Shown one piece after another: positions 1 to 31,222 of a stretch of 46,500 nt of DNA. The first letter of the stretch is position 1, and each line of letters opens with the position of its first letter. A model generated the notes under the pieces. That model saw nothing but the letters and a program-made list of their open reading frames with translations. It was not told the origin of the DNA and did no database searches. The position numbers and the translations under genes were made by a program. The DNA comes from Glandiceps talaboti (lineage: Eukaryota > Hemichordata > Enteropneusta > Spengelidae): assembly GCF_964340395.1 (NCBI RefSeq), contig NC_135556.1, positions 25,583,723-25,630,222 on the forward strand, given 5' to 3'.

Positions 1-2753
1 AGAGTATTTAACATTATGGATGAGGATTGGGTATTTATTTTGGATTTTTAATTTATAAAACAAATTTATCATGGCTTCCTTCTTGTAAAATCAATCTGAA
101 ACAACATATGCCAAGTCCTTGTTTGTAACTCATTACTTTGAAAATAAAATAATGAATTAAAAATCCAAATTAAATACCCAATCCTCATCCATATGGCCAC
201 TTTATTAAAATCAGATGAGTTTTTTACATAAATTATCAGTAAAGTTAATGCAGATTCTAATGATAGTGCTAACTCCTAGCCAAACTATTGAGCTATGTGA
301 ATTGTTGTAGTTTGGTAACAAGTACTCTGGTTACTACAATTAAGTAATTTCATGGAGTGTGCTGTTTTATTGTTGGTGTAATACTTTACATTCTACAAGG
401 ACTCAGATCTATATCAGGGGAATTGTTACTAAGTTGGAATAAAAGACCCAAACACTTATACAAACATCGATACAGTACAAGTATACATGCACTGGTGCAC
501 ACACATCACTATACACACGGTGACATGCACATACACATTACATGGGGAAATGTATATACAACACACATGGGGGAAATGCATGCACACACATCTGTATACA
601 CACACGTGTTGAGATGCACACACATGCATACACATATAACACATGCACACCAAACACATACTGAAATAAACCATAGACAAATGCAGTGTGTGTAAATTCA
701 AAATGGCTGTTATTGAACTATGGTGATTGTTTTACAAGTCACTCAATATCCCAGTGGTACACTGTGGAAAATGGGTCAACATCTGGAATATTTTCAGGAA
801 AGTGTAATTTCATCAAACCCAATGTCAATACCTAACATAGGCCAGTGTGACCGAAAGAACTTTATTTTCTTGATTGGCCAACATTTGAAATATATTGAAG
901 AAACCGATCTCAGCAAACCCCATTGTCAATACCTACTATAGGCGTGGAGTATAACCAAAAATATTATTTTCATGATTTTACAAAGAGGTTGTTTTCAAGT
1001 TTTACTGTACAAATTTTCAGCAAATTCCAAATTCTTATATAACCGTATAATGGCCGGAGCATGGTCATTTCATAGCATTACAAGGTACTGCTATGTAAGT
1101 GCATGTACATAATCTTACCTTCACAATATACTATAAGACAGTAATTCTTAAAGATTCAATGTTACATGCTTTACTATGTACTGACACCTCCATAGAGGTA
1201 CACTGGTAAGTTACTTTGCAGTGAACAATATGTATTTTCACAAAACATTTTATGCAATTGGTTGTTGAGCTGCTATATTAAAAGTGATAGAAATCCTGTA
1301 ACGTTAGATGTTATATCACATACTTGAATTGTATATTGACATCTCTACACAAGTACATTTAGAAGTTACTTTGCAGTGATCAATTCTGTATTTTCACAAA
1401 ACACTGCCATTTCATTGGTTGTCACATTGCCATACTAAAACTGTGACAATTCTTGCACATAGGAAACAAATGGTTGTAACAACATATTAGATCTTTTAGA
1501 TGATTAGATTAGATTAGATTAGATTAGATTAGAATGGTGTATGAATCCCTATAGAGTCGTATGTTAGTGCTGTACTAGCTGCCACTGTATATCTACTATC
1601 ACATTACATTGTAATGATATAATCTGATCTATGTCTTACATTCTTCATGTATTTTACGATCTATTTATTGCACCATTTGGTGATGCTATTTATTTGTATA
1701 TTTTGATTGATTTATTTCTTATATCATCCGATATTAACTTATTCCAGTATTGTCAGGTACACTATGTCAGGTCAACTATGTCAAATTATTGATGCTAATA
1801 AAAATGTCTCTTCATCTTACAGTCAGTGTTGTGTTTTCTCTTTGTTACCTCAAAGAATTTCATATCATTTATAATACATGATAATAATTTCAAATGAAAA
1901 ATTCTACTCACAGAGTCAAAACAAATTTGGAAGCAAATCCAAATTTTTGCTGACATCCTGTCAACATTTTCAGGGATGTACTACACATCAGCACAAATTT
2001 AGAATTATTTACTTCAATTCATCCAACCATCCACCCAACCATCCACTCATCCATTCCAACCAACCAAACATTCACCCAACCATCCATTCCATTCCATCCA
2101 TCCATCCATCCATCCATCCATTGTGAACAAAATAGAAACACAACTGAATGATAAACACAATGTGAATATTTTTTACCTTACAAATTGTGATTTTATGTCT
2201 CCCATAAATGGTGCCAGATTCGACAGTTCAGCCCAGTATATGATTAAAAAAATATTACTTTAAATTGTCACCCTAGCTCAGTTGAGATGGGCACTTTAGA
2301 TGAGATGGTCACCCTAGTTCAGTGGAGATGGGCAAGCTTGGCCTATTCACTACTACTAGTATATCATTTTAATTATTACACCTCACACAAGCCAAGTATT
2401 GAATGTGCTTGAACAAAAAATATGGAATTTATATACCCTGCTCATTTTTCTTCGTGGCAATGTGTGATTATACGGTTCTGTAGTGCTCAAACTATGAATC
2501 ACAGTGACAAGGCCCCCTAAGTCACTCATATTTTCTTGGCTGAATAAAGAAAAATGTTGGGGGTATAAAATATCTAATTATTTTGCTGAAAGTAATGCAT
2601 AATAGAATGATTTACATTGTAATGTGAAACTGTACCACTTGAGTGATGAAAGTAATTATAATCTCTTTGAAAAGTCCAAAACATTATATGCCTTGAACAG
2701 AGTAAAAAATTTGTAAAAACTGTATGAAAATGTTTCCTTTGAAGCTGTTCTTG
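1..2753. other. 3' flank of the galactosidase gene
   Basis: No gene is seen. It contains a foldback element (16-192), an AC-rich stretch (about 480-660), a GATTA run (about 1500-1533) and an ATCC run (about 2025-2120). Minus-strand AATAAA copies occur at 1664-1669 and shortly after, about 1.1 kb past the stop; whether they are used is unknown. Confidence 0.6.
16..192. repeat. Foldback (MITE-like) element
   Basis: Arms of about 40 bp, at 16-56 and 153-192, begin ATGGATGAGGATTGGGTATT and are near-perfect reverse complements around about 96 bp of AT-rich sequence. I could not identify a target-site duplication. Confidence 0.7.
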
Positions 2754-4799
2754 TTATTCACTTGGATATGCATAGATCATGACAACTCCAGTAGGATTGA
2801 TGGTGAATTTCAGTACATCCCATACATCAATATGACCCATCTCTATGTGGTCAAAGATATCTCTTACTTCATATCCCATCATATAATCAAACCCTAAGTC
2901 TTTCAACTTAACAGTGATGTGGCGTGGAGTACCGTCAGTGTGTCGATTCATAAACACCACTGCTCTCCCATCATACATCATTTCCTTAACCCAGACCTCA
3001 ACTCCATCGATCTGTAAATAACAAAGTCAGGCAAGATCTGAAATCATTTTGTATATCAGCAATTTTAGACAAATGTCATATTCATAAATTTGTGTGGTAT
3101 GTTCTTTGCTGTAATCCATGGCTATTGCTCCTAAAGTATATTATTACATTACTACATCCATATAGAACAAAAATAAATTAGAAAAATCATCCATCTCTTT
3201 CCTCAAAGAAAGAGCAAAAAGAGAAATATTACTAGTTTTCACAATGTATTTTCATTGTCAGCAAGCATTATTTAACTACTAGTATATACTTATCATATGA
3301 AGACGGAATAGAAAAGGAATATATTTCTTGTGATACTTGTTGAAAAAATTTACAATGTAGAAAAAGTTGCGCTATTTAGTCAATGTGGCATACCAGTATT
3401 AGTCCATTTGAATAGACTAAGTGATTGAAATACAGATAATACAGCAGAATTTAGTGATAGCAATTAGTGAATATCAAGCAGATAAATCTCCACTGCATTC
3501 CAGTGATGAAGGATTACACATCCCTCAATGTAAACTTAATTAAATTGTACGATGGACATGTATTTTTCATGTGCTGCCCCAGTAATATTGAATTACTGTA
3601 TTTCATGTGTGCCCATTTAATATGGAACTACATATCTAGTCAGTCACCACCCACTCTTGATAAATTCAGGGAAGATATTAAGACTCCTCTTTTTGCAAGA
3701 CCATTTTAAATACCCCTACTTTGGCACCTTTGAACATTACTGTTTATTGGATTCAGGTGCTAAGAGTGTTTTTGATTGGATGATTGATTGCACAGAAGTC
3801 CCAATACTGTTTGGCATGTAAAGTGCTGGAATACTACAATGTGTACGAAAACAGTTACTGACCTCTGTCACTGGTGTTCCCATTTTACCAAGTGCATCCT
3901 GGTTTACTGCTATAACTTCCTTGTTAAGTAGAATGTCGCTGGATTCATTGCTTATTGTTCTTAAATCAGTTGACATCATCAATGGTGCTGAAAACATGGC
4001 CCACATTGCCATCTGTACTTTGGATTGATCATAACTTAACCCATAGTCACCAATGATAAGCTAAAATGAAGAACAAACATTTACAAAATTGTGGTCAAGG
4101 CTGGTACACGTTAAAACATCATAACAGCCAGCCAGTCAAGTTTGGTATACGTTGAAACCTAACAGCCAGCCAGTCAAGGTTGGTATACGTTGAAACCTAA
4201 CAGTCAGCCACATGAATACCCAGTCAGTTTTATACTGTAATAATTTGACTAGATTTTCAAATCATATGAAGTTGAATTAATGGATTTATAAAAATTAAAT
4301 CTCCATTTTGTTGGTCAACTTTTGCTAAACACCTACCATATCTGGATCATTCCATTTGCCTGGACCTTGTGCTGCTGCTAGAGTTTTTTGTTCTTTCTTG
4401 TAATAATCGATAATACCACTGACACTATCCCACGAATCCTGGACATCTGCGTAATTTCTCCAAAGATTACAATTATCACCAATCAGAGTGTAGTTTGGCT
4501 GCAACACAAATCATGACACGTTGTATCACCTTAGCAATGCATTATAGGGTTTGTAGTATCTAGTCACTATATGACCAGTACGCTAAGTCTCATTTTGGTA
4601 ATTTTGAACCTCCATGCCACAATAAGAGTCAGTCATTTGAAGAAAATAGACCAATTTGTAGTTTACGTACTTCCCAATGACTGCGCCCTCTAGTGTTAAG
4701 GTTTAAACAATGACAAATATTATCATATTTTCCATTGATTGCCACATCAGAATATGGTGTAGATGTACATGATATGGTGTAGATGTACATGGACACACA

Positions 4800-4862
<63 letters not shown>

Positions 4863-7155
4863 ACACACACACACACACGCATACACACACATGTACAGTA
4901 TACTAAACAATGGTTCTGAGGAACTAAAGCATAAAAAACAAAGAATAAAGAAGTCTGCATGACTGAAGAAACACAGTTGGCACTGAGTGGAGAAAGAAGT
5001 AAATTTAATTAACACATATTCTGAAGTACAAAGTATGTGAGTGGATATATGACATCTGTTCTAGTTCAAATTTGAGAGCTTATTGCTATGGAAACAAACT
5101 GGCCCAAACTTTGGTGTTTTTCAATCAAAATACCCGTATTTCATTTGAGTTTTTATTACATTTGTTATACTTTGTCCAAAATATGTCAGATTCATTTCAA
5201 TCGTTTTATTTGGTCAAGATAACTAATAAAACATATGTATTGATTTTTCAATATCTGACCTTTTTAAGTGACCTTGTTTTCACAGTATGTTAGTATAACA
5301 ATGAGGTTAACCCAAACCAAACAAACACACTATGATTCTCATACTGCACATTGCATTGACAAAGTTCATTCACCCTGTTTATATAACCCCCATCTATAAG
5401 GATGTCTATTTTTTGAGATACATATCTGTGGACAATTAACAGACAAGTTTGACACTTTTATATTTATGCTGAAAAAGCTAAGTAGTAGTATTTCACTGAT
5501 GTCTTTAATAGTCTCAGAATCCTCTAATTGTAGGTTTGAGAATTAAGACAAAATCTGTGTGTGACTTTGCCAATCTGATTAAACTATGATGTAGTAATAA
5601 CGGCTAGATTTACTTCATTCAGCTTTATCATATTGTTCTTTGATTTTGATTTTTGTCATTCAGAATGTTGATCACCCTTTGAAGCCGTACGCCTACATCA
5701 GATTTTAACAAGATTGTGTGTCAAAAAAAAACCATTTGGAATGGCTCTATGAGAAAATCAAGAGTTTTGACAGACAACTTACCTTCATACCCTGTGCTCT
5801 TTGATAATCAGGCCAACTGCATGAAAAGACCATAGGTCTGCCAGTACTGTTCAAAGCTTGAGTCATCTGTGGATAACCTTTATCCATGCTAGAGGGTTGA
5901 GCATAGCAGCCATCGAATTTCAAGTAGTCTACACCCCAGTCAGCAAAAGTTTGTGCATCTTGTTGCAAATAATCAATACTACCAGGATATCCACCACATG
6001 TATGTGTTCCATAATCTTCATATATACCCAATTTCAGACCTTTGGAGTGTATCTACAAACAAATAAACAAACACAAGATGATGTCAATAATATCTCAGTA
6101 TCTCAGTTTAGGAGAAACTTGTTCTGCATTAGTTTTCCTTCCATTTTTTAAAATAATAATGTTGTTTCCTCTCGTTCTTTCAGCAGCAATTGCCAACATG
6201 TCATCAAAAAGATGTAATGTAGCCATGGCAACTGTACAACTGTACAATGGTACTTTCAGTAACAAAAACCTGGCAAAGTGATGGTGCTCTGATGATGTCA
6301 TACATGTTCATTTCGCACTTCAAAAAGTAAAGGAAGAACTGCAACTTTTGCGGACCAGATTCCAATCATACATTGTAATGTGTCAGCTGTTTTCATAGTG
6401 AATTTCCTTTGGTCTTTGATGCCCTTGAGAAGCAGTACAAATAGAAAGTGTAGGATTGGAGATACTTACATAATCAGCTAACGCTTTGATTCCACTTGGA
6501 AATCTTGTAGTGTTAGCATAAAGGTTGCCATGGGAATCTCTTTGCATTGACATCCAACAGTCATCAATACAGACATACTCGTATCCAACATCTTTGTACC
6601 CATTTATTGCCATTTCATCAGCCATATCTCGGAATAATTTCTCTCTAAACCAGAAAAAATTCAAAATTTTAAATATTTGACATCAATGACATACATTGAT
6701 ACTAAATCATTAAATAACAGAGAAGTATTTATAAGCTACAGACTTTTGTTTTAATAGTCATGATTGTGCTTTGAATGTCATGTTCATTGTTATCCCTGCA
6801 CTGACGATAGACTCAGTAAACTAGAATTCAGTCATGTGGAGATTTTGGCTCTTGCCTTTAAGTTGGTATTTTGCTCTAACTGTCACCTAAAATTAGATTA
6901 CAATTTACGACTACATTCTAGGCTAATGACAGACATATTCTATCTCTGAGTGGCATCTTCTAAATGTAACATGACAGTGTTAAGATCTTACCCAATGCAA
7001 TTGTTTGGGTCATTTGCACAGTCAGTATTACATCTAAATCTCTCCCAATCCATCCATCCCATAGGTGGTGTCCTAGCAAGACCATTATCCATGCACACAA
7101 CACAATGTGCACATAGTAGCAGTGATAACAGTTGTATCTTCATGGTCTGGATCAT
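2754..7155 (-). CDS. Lysosomal alpha-galactosidase / alpha-N-acetylgalactosaminidase, GH27 (complete, 6 coding exons)
   Basis: This enzyme should remove terminal alpha-galactose or alpha-N-acetylgalactosamine from glycolipids and glycoproteins in the lysosome. Coding exons on the minus strand are 7155-6992, 6644-6470, 6052-5783, 4498-4337, 4060-3863 and 3011-2754. They join in frame to 408 residues, against 429 for human GLA and 411 for NAGA. A hydrophobic signal peptide (about residues 1-21) is followed by [12 protein letters not shown], the usual mature GH27 start. Visible motifs are CIDDCWM (80-86), the nucleophile in YLKFDGCY (Asp160), the acid/base in [10 protein letters not shown] (Asp221) and WNDPDM. 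The C-terminus [13 protein letters not shown] resembles NAGA more than GLA. NxS/T sites are at 99, 181, 205 and 295. An in-frame TAG directly precedes the ATG; Met5 is a second possible start. The family is an ancestor-like relative of both vertebrate genes, so I give no symbol. Confidence 0.95.
4792..4892. repeat. CA microsatellite in a galactosidase intron
   Basis: An almost pure CA run with CACG interruptions lies in the intron between exons 3 and 4 (4499-5782). Confidence 0.95.
5571..5716. mobile_element. Short inverted-repeat element, family B (CAATCT ends)
   Basis: The left end CAATCTGATTAAAC..GATGTAG and the inverted right end (CAATCTTGTTAAAATCTG) match each other and the element at 11147-11278. 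It is non-coding and lies in galactosidase intron 3. No clear target-site duplication is seen. Confidence 0.5.
5783..6052 (-). CDS. Galactosidase coding exon 3: nucleophile and substrate-selecting loop
   Basis: This exon encodes residues 114-203, from [15 protein letters not shown] through KFDGCY (nucleophile Asp160) to SCSWPDY. The loop S-W-P-D (192-195) aligns with E203/L206 of human GLA and S188/A191 of human NAGA, the two positions known to choose between galactose and N-acetylgalactosamine. The donor is AAG|GTAAGT. Confidence 0.93.
6992..7155 (-). CDS. Galactosidase coding exon 1: signal peptide and mature N-terminus
   Basis: The ATG at 7155-7153 sits directly after TCTGTAG, which with the T-rich stretch before it looks like a 3' splice site. 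The real transcript therefore probably has an upstream non-coding exon. The exon encodes the signal peptide and WERFRCN, and ends after two bases of a Gly codon at GG|GTAAGA. Confidence 0.88.
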
Positions 7156-7230
7156 CTACAGACAAAAACACATAAAGTACTCTCTTGAAGACACAAATTT
7201 GACTGCTAGTATATGAAATTACCATCTGGC

Positions 7231-7775
<545 letters not shown>

Positions 7776-8774
7776 CAGTTTTCATATACTCAACTTACAC
7801 TAGCACAGAGTGAGGTATGCAAAGCGATGCACTCTGTGACCACTTCTCTGCAATGTGATTTGCGCAGAAAGTTTTATTTTTTAAAGACCATTTGTTCATC
7901 ATTAATGTCCATGTGACTTAACTCATATGTGCCCAAAGGGTATGTAACAGGGCTGCAGGAGATAATGTTGACATTCTTGGCAGGTCAAATGGAAATAACT
8001 GTACGAATTGGAACTATAACTTTTGTTAAAGTATGAGTTCTTGCCAGGTTAATGATTTGACACTGAGATTTTGGCCGAGATATGTGGGATGGGTTTTCTA
8101 GAGTGAATTTGCTCATTAATATGATAATGGGTGAAGTGCATGGTTACTTAACAAGGCTGTAGATAATAAAGTTGACACATGTAGGGTCTATGAGTTGAAA
8201 TTCTGGGGAAAAACCTAAAAACTGGAATTTGAAGTATAACTTTGTTATATAGTAGTACAATTTTTTGTAACCATCAGTTATGTTGCTGTGGACAAAATAA
8301 CAGATGGTTACACAAAAGTGTCCTATTAAAACCACTAAATGTGCTAGGACCTGTACTATAATAGCTATCAGTTGATGAGATCATGTTTAGTCACTAAGAT
8401 TCAATCATGTAGACATACTAAAGAATGATGGAATATAACACAGAAAAGATGAAATATATTGACAAGGCTGATACAAATACAGATGGATGAAACTGATTTT
8501 TTTTTTTTTTTTTTAAAGAAAAGAAGACAATCGGCAATAAACGAATCCACTTTCTTCGGGTTCAGATAGTTCAACTCACAAAGTTGCAAAGAACTCATGT
8601 GATGAATACCCAACTATTTGACATTCTTGCACAAGCTATATTGTAGCTAGGGTGAAATATCACAGAGAGACTCAGCATGCTATGTGGCACAAGATAAGCA
8701 AGGTAAATACATATTTAGAATAAATCAGTGTCAACTCTCATACTTTGTTTCATGACCACAATCACCAGAGTCCA

Positions 8775-8883
8775 TAGTCCTGCTTGCCAAGGAGTAAACC
8801 TTGGGAGTAAGTCAGGGCTCTCTAGCAAGGACAATCTCAGAATCCAAGGTCCCGACTTACTCTGTCTGTAGTAAGCTGGACTA
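8775..8883. mobile_element. Short inverted-repeat element with TAGTCC ends
   Basis: The left end TAGTCCTGCTTGCC and the inverted right end TAGTCCAGCTTACT match, with a second internal inverted pair (GAGTAAGTC). The ends resemble the TAGTCT family at 16378, 28626 and 41653, but no target-site duplication was found. Confidence 0.4.
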
Positions 8884-9595
8884 GTAAAGCACAGTCGTTT
8901 GTGAGCTAAGGTTCGATTCAAGGATGGTCCTAGTTCAAAACATTCACGTCATTTATTTCAAATATTCAGATATCACCATCATACATTACTAATAAGTAAT
9001 ATGTTGATGGTTACCTGCGACAGTACTTTCTGACATAGGGACACATAGTATTTCTTAGATTGTTGTTTAAAATTTCCTTGGCTATACGCTACAATAACAG
9101 TTTGACTTAAATATATTTTCCCAACACATTTGTAGTAGCAGGATTTGTGTTTGTATTTTACTTAGGAAAACAAAAATCTCAGCAATACTACATATACTTG
9201 TCCCTGTGCTTCTAAATGCCTATTGATGTGATTGGTTTGTACTCAGCTGGACCCCCACCCCTTCCAGCGCTACATACGAACACCGTGCACCCTGGAATCT
9301 TATCATTCTTACGAATAGCTCACAAACTAATGTGTACAACTAACAAAATGCAAGTACCACAGGCACATAATATACAAGGTTATACATCGCGGGTTATCGG
9401 AAAGTTCTGCATACTTGCAGAGGGACTCATGCGTTGCAGACGAACATTGTCTGCAATATTAATAATGAGCATGAGTCGAGTCCCGACTTGTAAGTTGTAC
9501 TCCGTCTGCAGGACTGCCACATTAAATATAAAGGTACATTGCATAACGTGACCATTTACATAGTATGCTTCTTCACTATCTGTGCTAATACATAC

Positions 9596-9720
9596 CTGCT
9601 ATCGGTGTAAGACGCAAATTAATAGTTAGTATCTCTCACTGAGTCTCAGAGTATCTCTGTGACTGAATAGACGTACAGATTTCCGGAAACGCCAGCTAAG
9701 ACCATGTGATAATCAGGTGA
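9596..9720 (-). other. Candidate 5' UTR exon of the galactosidase gene
   Basis: The minus strand has AGCAG|GTATGT with exon end at 9596, which could splice to the acceptor at 7156. No coding content is expected. The upstream limit is a guess from the nearby CACGTG box; transcript data would be needed. Confidence 0.2.
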
Positions 9721-9725
9721 TATTA

Positions 9726-9735
9726 ATCACGTGAC
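9726..9735. promoter_or_regulatory. CACGTG box resembling a CLEAR (TFEB) site
   Basis: ATCACGTGAC matches nine of ten bases of the CLEAR consensus GTCACGTGAC, through which TFEB/MITF factors control lysosomal genes in vertebrates. It lies about 2.6 kb upstream of the lysosomal enzyme's start codon, just before the candidate 5' exon. Other E-box-like words (CATGTG, CAGGTG) lie within 30 bp. Confidence 0.3.
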
Positions 9736-10098
9736 ATTTGTAGCACTATGCACAACACCTGTATTTATTTACGATGTCTGGCACACATATACATGATACA
9801 ATTGATTGTAATTCATGTATATCCCAGTAGGATGAAACAAAGAACAAATGAAACAATTAAAATACACTACAAAAACCTAGTCACTAATAACAAAACACAG
9901 ATTTCGAATACATTTCTGGAGTGATGTTGTAAAGTATACGGAACTTTGAGGTGGAGGATGGAGTTGACGAGGGGCACAGGCCGAGTTTTAATAGACGGTT
10001 TTTGGACGCAATTTTTGTTTCCTACGAAGTGTTACATATTGTATTCTATTTACTCTATTTATGAAGCACACTCATTCGTAGTCTCGCAGCCGCGAGAA

Positions 10099-10129
10099 AG
10101 CCGCGAGAAGTCCCTCTCTTCTCGCGGCT
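10099..10129. repeat. Perfect GC-rich hairpin
   Basis: AGCCGCGAGAAG and its exact reverse complement are separated by TCCCTCT: a 12-bp stem with a 7-base loop. An extra partial copy of the arm lies just to the left. It is the most GC-rich patch in this intergenic region. Confidence 0.8.
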
Positions 10130-10487
10130 GTGCCGCTCGGCATACATAAACAGATTAGGGACGATAGTTGTTGGTGTGTATCAACAAATCTGAGGAAATC
10201 CCTGTCATTACATGAACAACGCATGAGTTGAATGGTTGGTAAAGGGAGCCTTCAGCATTTACAAGGGGCGGGGGGCGGAGGAAATCATGTATACATACAA
10301 ATTAAAATGATTTTGACTCTGTATTAGAAAGCAATATTTCTACATATAAAGTGACAAACAGTAAAAGACTGCCTAGTTACCTTTCTCTTATAATCATACA
10401 CAATTTAGTTAGTATCTAAAACGTGCTTTCCATGTTGTGTATACTCTGCCTGATCTGGTCACTTGTAAAAGTTTCCTGATATCATCA

Positions 10488-10631
<144 letters not shown>

Positions 10632-10856
10632 ATATTTCAGGTTTTTTAGGTATACAATAAAATATAATCTGCATCTGAATAGACTAGTGGTAGCCCATGA
10701 CACATTGCGATTCTTACATACATGTTACTTTAATTATTAATTGTGTAATTAGGATTTGCCTGTGAGGAAGCATAATAAATAATTACAGTGATACATCGAC
10801 ATCACTCATATCAATCAATCTGGACCAGTCAGCAGTAGCTGCTGTGTGTGGACTTA

Positions 10857-11060
10857 TAAATACCTGGTAAGGGCAGTAAGTACAAATACCTGGTAAGGGC
10901 AGTAAGTACAAATACCTGGCAAGGGCAGTAAGTACAAATACCTGGTAAGGGCAGTAAGTACAAATACCTGGTAAGGGCAGTAAGAACAAATACCTGGTAA
11001 GGGCAGTAAGTACAAATACCTGGTAAGGGCAGTAAGTACAAATACCTGGTAAGGGCAGTT
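10857..11060. repeat. 26-bp minisatellite, 8 copies
   Basis: The unit AAATACCTGGTAAGGGCAGT plus AAGTAC repeats with one or two substitutions per copy. It is intergenic, downstream of OFD1. Confidence 0.95.
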
Positions 11061-11146
11061 AAGATCAGGTGGTATACTCAGGTTACCATTAACTACTGTA
11101 TCATCCAAGCATTCTGTTTACCAAAGTTCAAAGATTACTATTTAAC

Positions 11147-11278
11147 CAATCTGATTAAAATGGATTGGATCGGATAAAAACATAAACATGTACCACGAAG
11201 GTCAATTCAGGCAAAATAACGAAGGTAAAATAGCAATGAACGATTAGACGACATCTACATCGGATTTTAATCAGATTG
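11147..11278. mobile_element. Short inverted-repeat element, family B, with 9-bp target-site duplication
   Basis: The ends CAATCTGATTAAAAT and ATTTTAATCAGATTG are exact inverted copies. CTATTTAAC flanks both sides (11138-11146 and 11279-11287). At 132 bp it is non-coding and non-autonomous. The duplication length is in the range of Mutator-like elements. Confidence 0.7.
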
Positions 11279-11507
11279 CTATTTAACCAAAGTTCAAAGA
11301 TTACTATTTAAACAAAGTTCACAAACTTTTCAGATATTTGTTTGTCCAGATCTCAAACTTCATTAATCATTCCCTTTATTTGACTGTCCACTGCACACTT
11401 TTATCAACAATGTAGCAAATGAAGATTTAATTGATGATTTATGCTGTATTACACTTGAAATGTTTTTCCTTTCTTTCCATGCATGCATTGTAGAAGTGCA
11501 AATATGT

Positions 11508-11518
11508 GTATGTATGTA

Positions 11519-11594
<76 letters not shown>
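11508..11594. repeat. GT run followed by GA run
   Basis: A compound microsatellite of TATG/GT then AG dinucleotides, near the expected 3' end of OFD1 transcripts. Confidence 0.95.
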
Positions 11595-11595
<1 letters not shown>

Positions 11596-12419
11596 ACACA
11601 CAATATTGTACTTATCAAAAATTGCTTTTATTACTAATTTTGGTAACAGCACAGAACTTCTTCATTTATATTAAAAATTGAAAGTCTCAGTCTTTATATT
11701 CATTTTTACAGTTTTCACAATACAATTTATACAGATTATTATTTTGTAAAAATCAACTTTAATGGCAAAATCAAAATGTAGATAAGTAATTACAGTAGTA
11801 CTTTTCATATTGTTAATAAATAAATAAAACCTCAAATTACAAGTTCTTTGCTAAATCTCCATGGAAATGAAATGTTTACAAATTCTGTTTGAAATCTTTA
11901 TAACTTTATCAATTTACCTTACTATTATAATATACCAACAAAAAGTAAAATATACATTCCAGAAATCTGTTAAGGCTGCTGTAGCTGAAACTACAACTTT
12001 TTTTTAAAATCTGTTTCCTAAGATATAAAGAGGTTATTTTTTTCTAGATTTGGACTAGCTGTATTCTTCAAATTCGAGATGAATGATTTCATAATGTCAT
12101 ACATCCTGAACAGTATTGTGGGTAATTTGTACAGCTCTATCCTATAATATGGTACAATTAAAATCGAATCAATTGATTTGGGACTTGCCACTTTTAAATC
12201 AGTGCTTTCAACTTGTTTCTACACTACCTATGGATAAAATCAATGTTTAATTAACATGTACAATGTGTCCTTATTGGTATTGTAGCAATCTTTAGTGAAT
12301 ATATTGTTGGTTGTCTGATCATCTGATCCAATTACATCTAGTCCAGCTTTAATACATGTACCTGGTCTAAAATCCATACCATTCTACTACTGTACAGTAC
12401 ACCAAAGTAGAATCCAATA

Positions 12420-12606
12420 TACAAGATGATGATAGATTCATATCACTATAGATGTTTTCCACCAATCAGATGATAGATTCATATCACTGTAGATGTTTTC
12501 CTCCAATCAGATGATAGATTCATATCACTGTAGATGTTTTCCACCAATCAGATGATAGATTCATATCACTATAGATGTTTTCCACCAATCAGATGATAGA
12601 TTCAAC
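12420..12606. repeat. OFD1: 41-bp tandem repeat in the OFD1 3' UTR
   Basis: Four copies of a unit containing GATGATAGATTCATATCACT and GATGTTTTCCACCAATCA start within ten bases of the OFD1 stop codon, so they are the first part of the 3' UTR. Confidence 0.9.
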
Positions 12607-12610
12607 TTAA

Positions 12611-30932
<18,322 letters not shown>

Positions 30933-31030
30933 CCCGAGATAGGAAGTAAACGGATTCACAGCCTCGGAATCAGAATCGAAAGGGATCCGGACAATATTCG
31001 AAATTGGGTTCGTCGCAGCTACAGGGCGAC

Positions 31031-31222
31031 TAGCTGCAATAATTGTAGCGTCTTGTTGCGGTTTTGTGGGTTTTTTCGTCTGTTTTTGTGACTTTTTAAG
31101 TTTTTGTGTTTAACCCGCACCTAAAGCGTTAGGTGCGGGTTAAACACAAAAACTTAAAAAGTCACAAAAACAGACGAAAAAACCCACAAAACCGCAACAA
31201 GACGCTACAATTATTGCAGCTA
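31031..31222. repeat. Perfect palindrome: 94-bp arms, 4-base centre
   Basis: 31031-31124 and 31129-31222 are exact reverse complements around AGCG. A 16-bp direct repeat, GCAGCTACAGGGCGAC, occurs at 31015-31030 and 31216-31231. The palindrome begins 99 bp upstream of the candidate OFD1 start codon, so it lies in the promoter or 5' UTR. Confidence 0.93.

Noticed and set aside
1500-1533. Telomere-like TTAGA repeat
   Set aside because: Only about six five-base units (GATTA), not a TTAGGG-type sequence, and embedded in ordinary flank.
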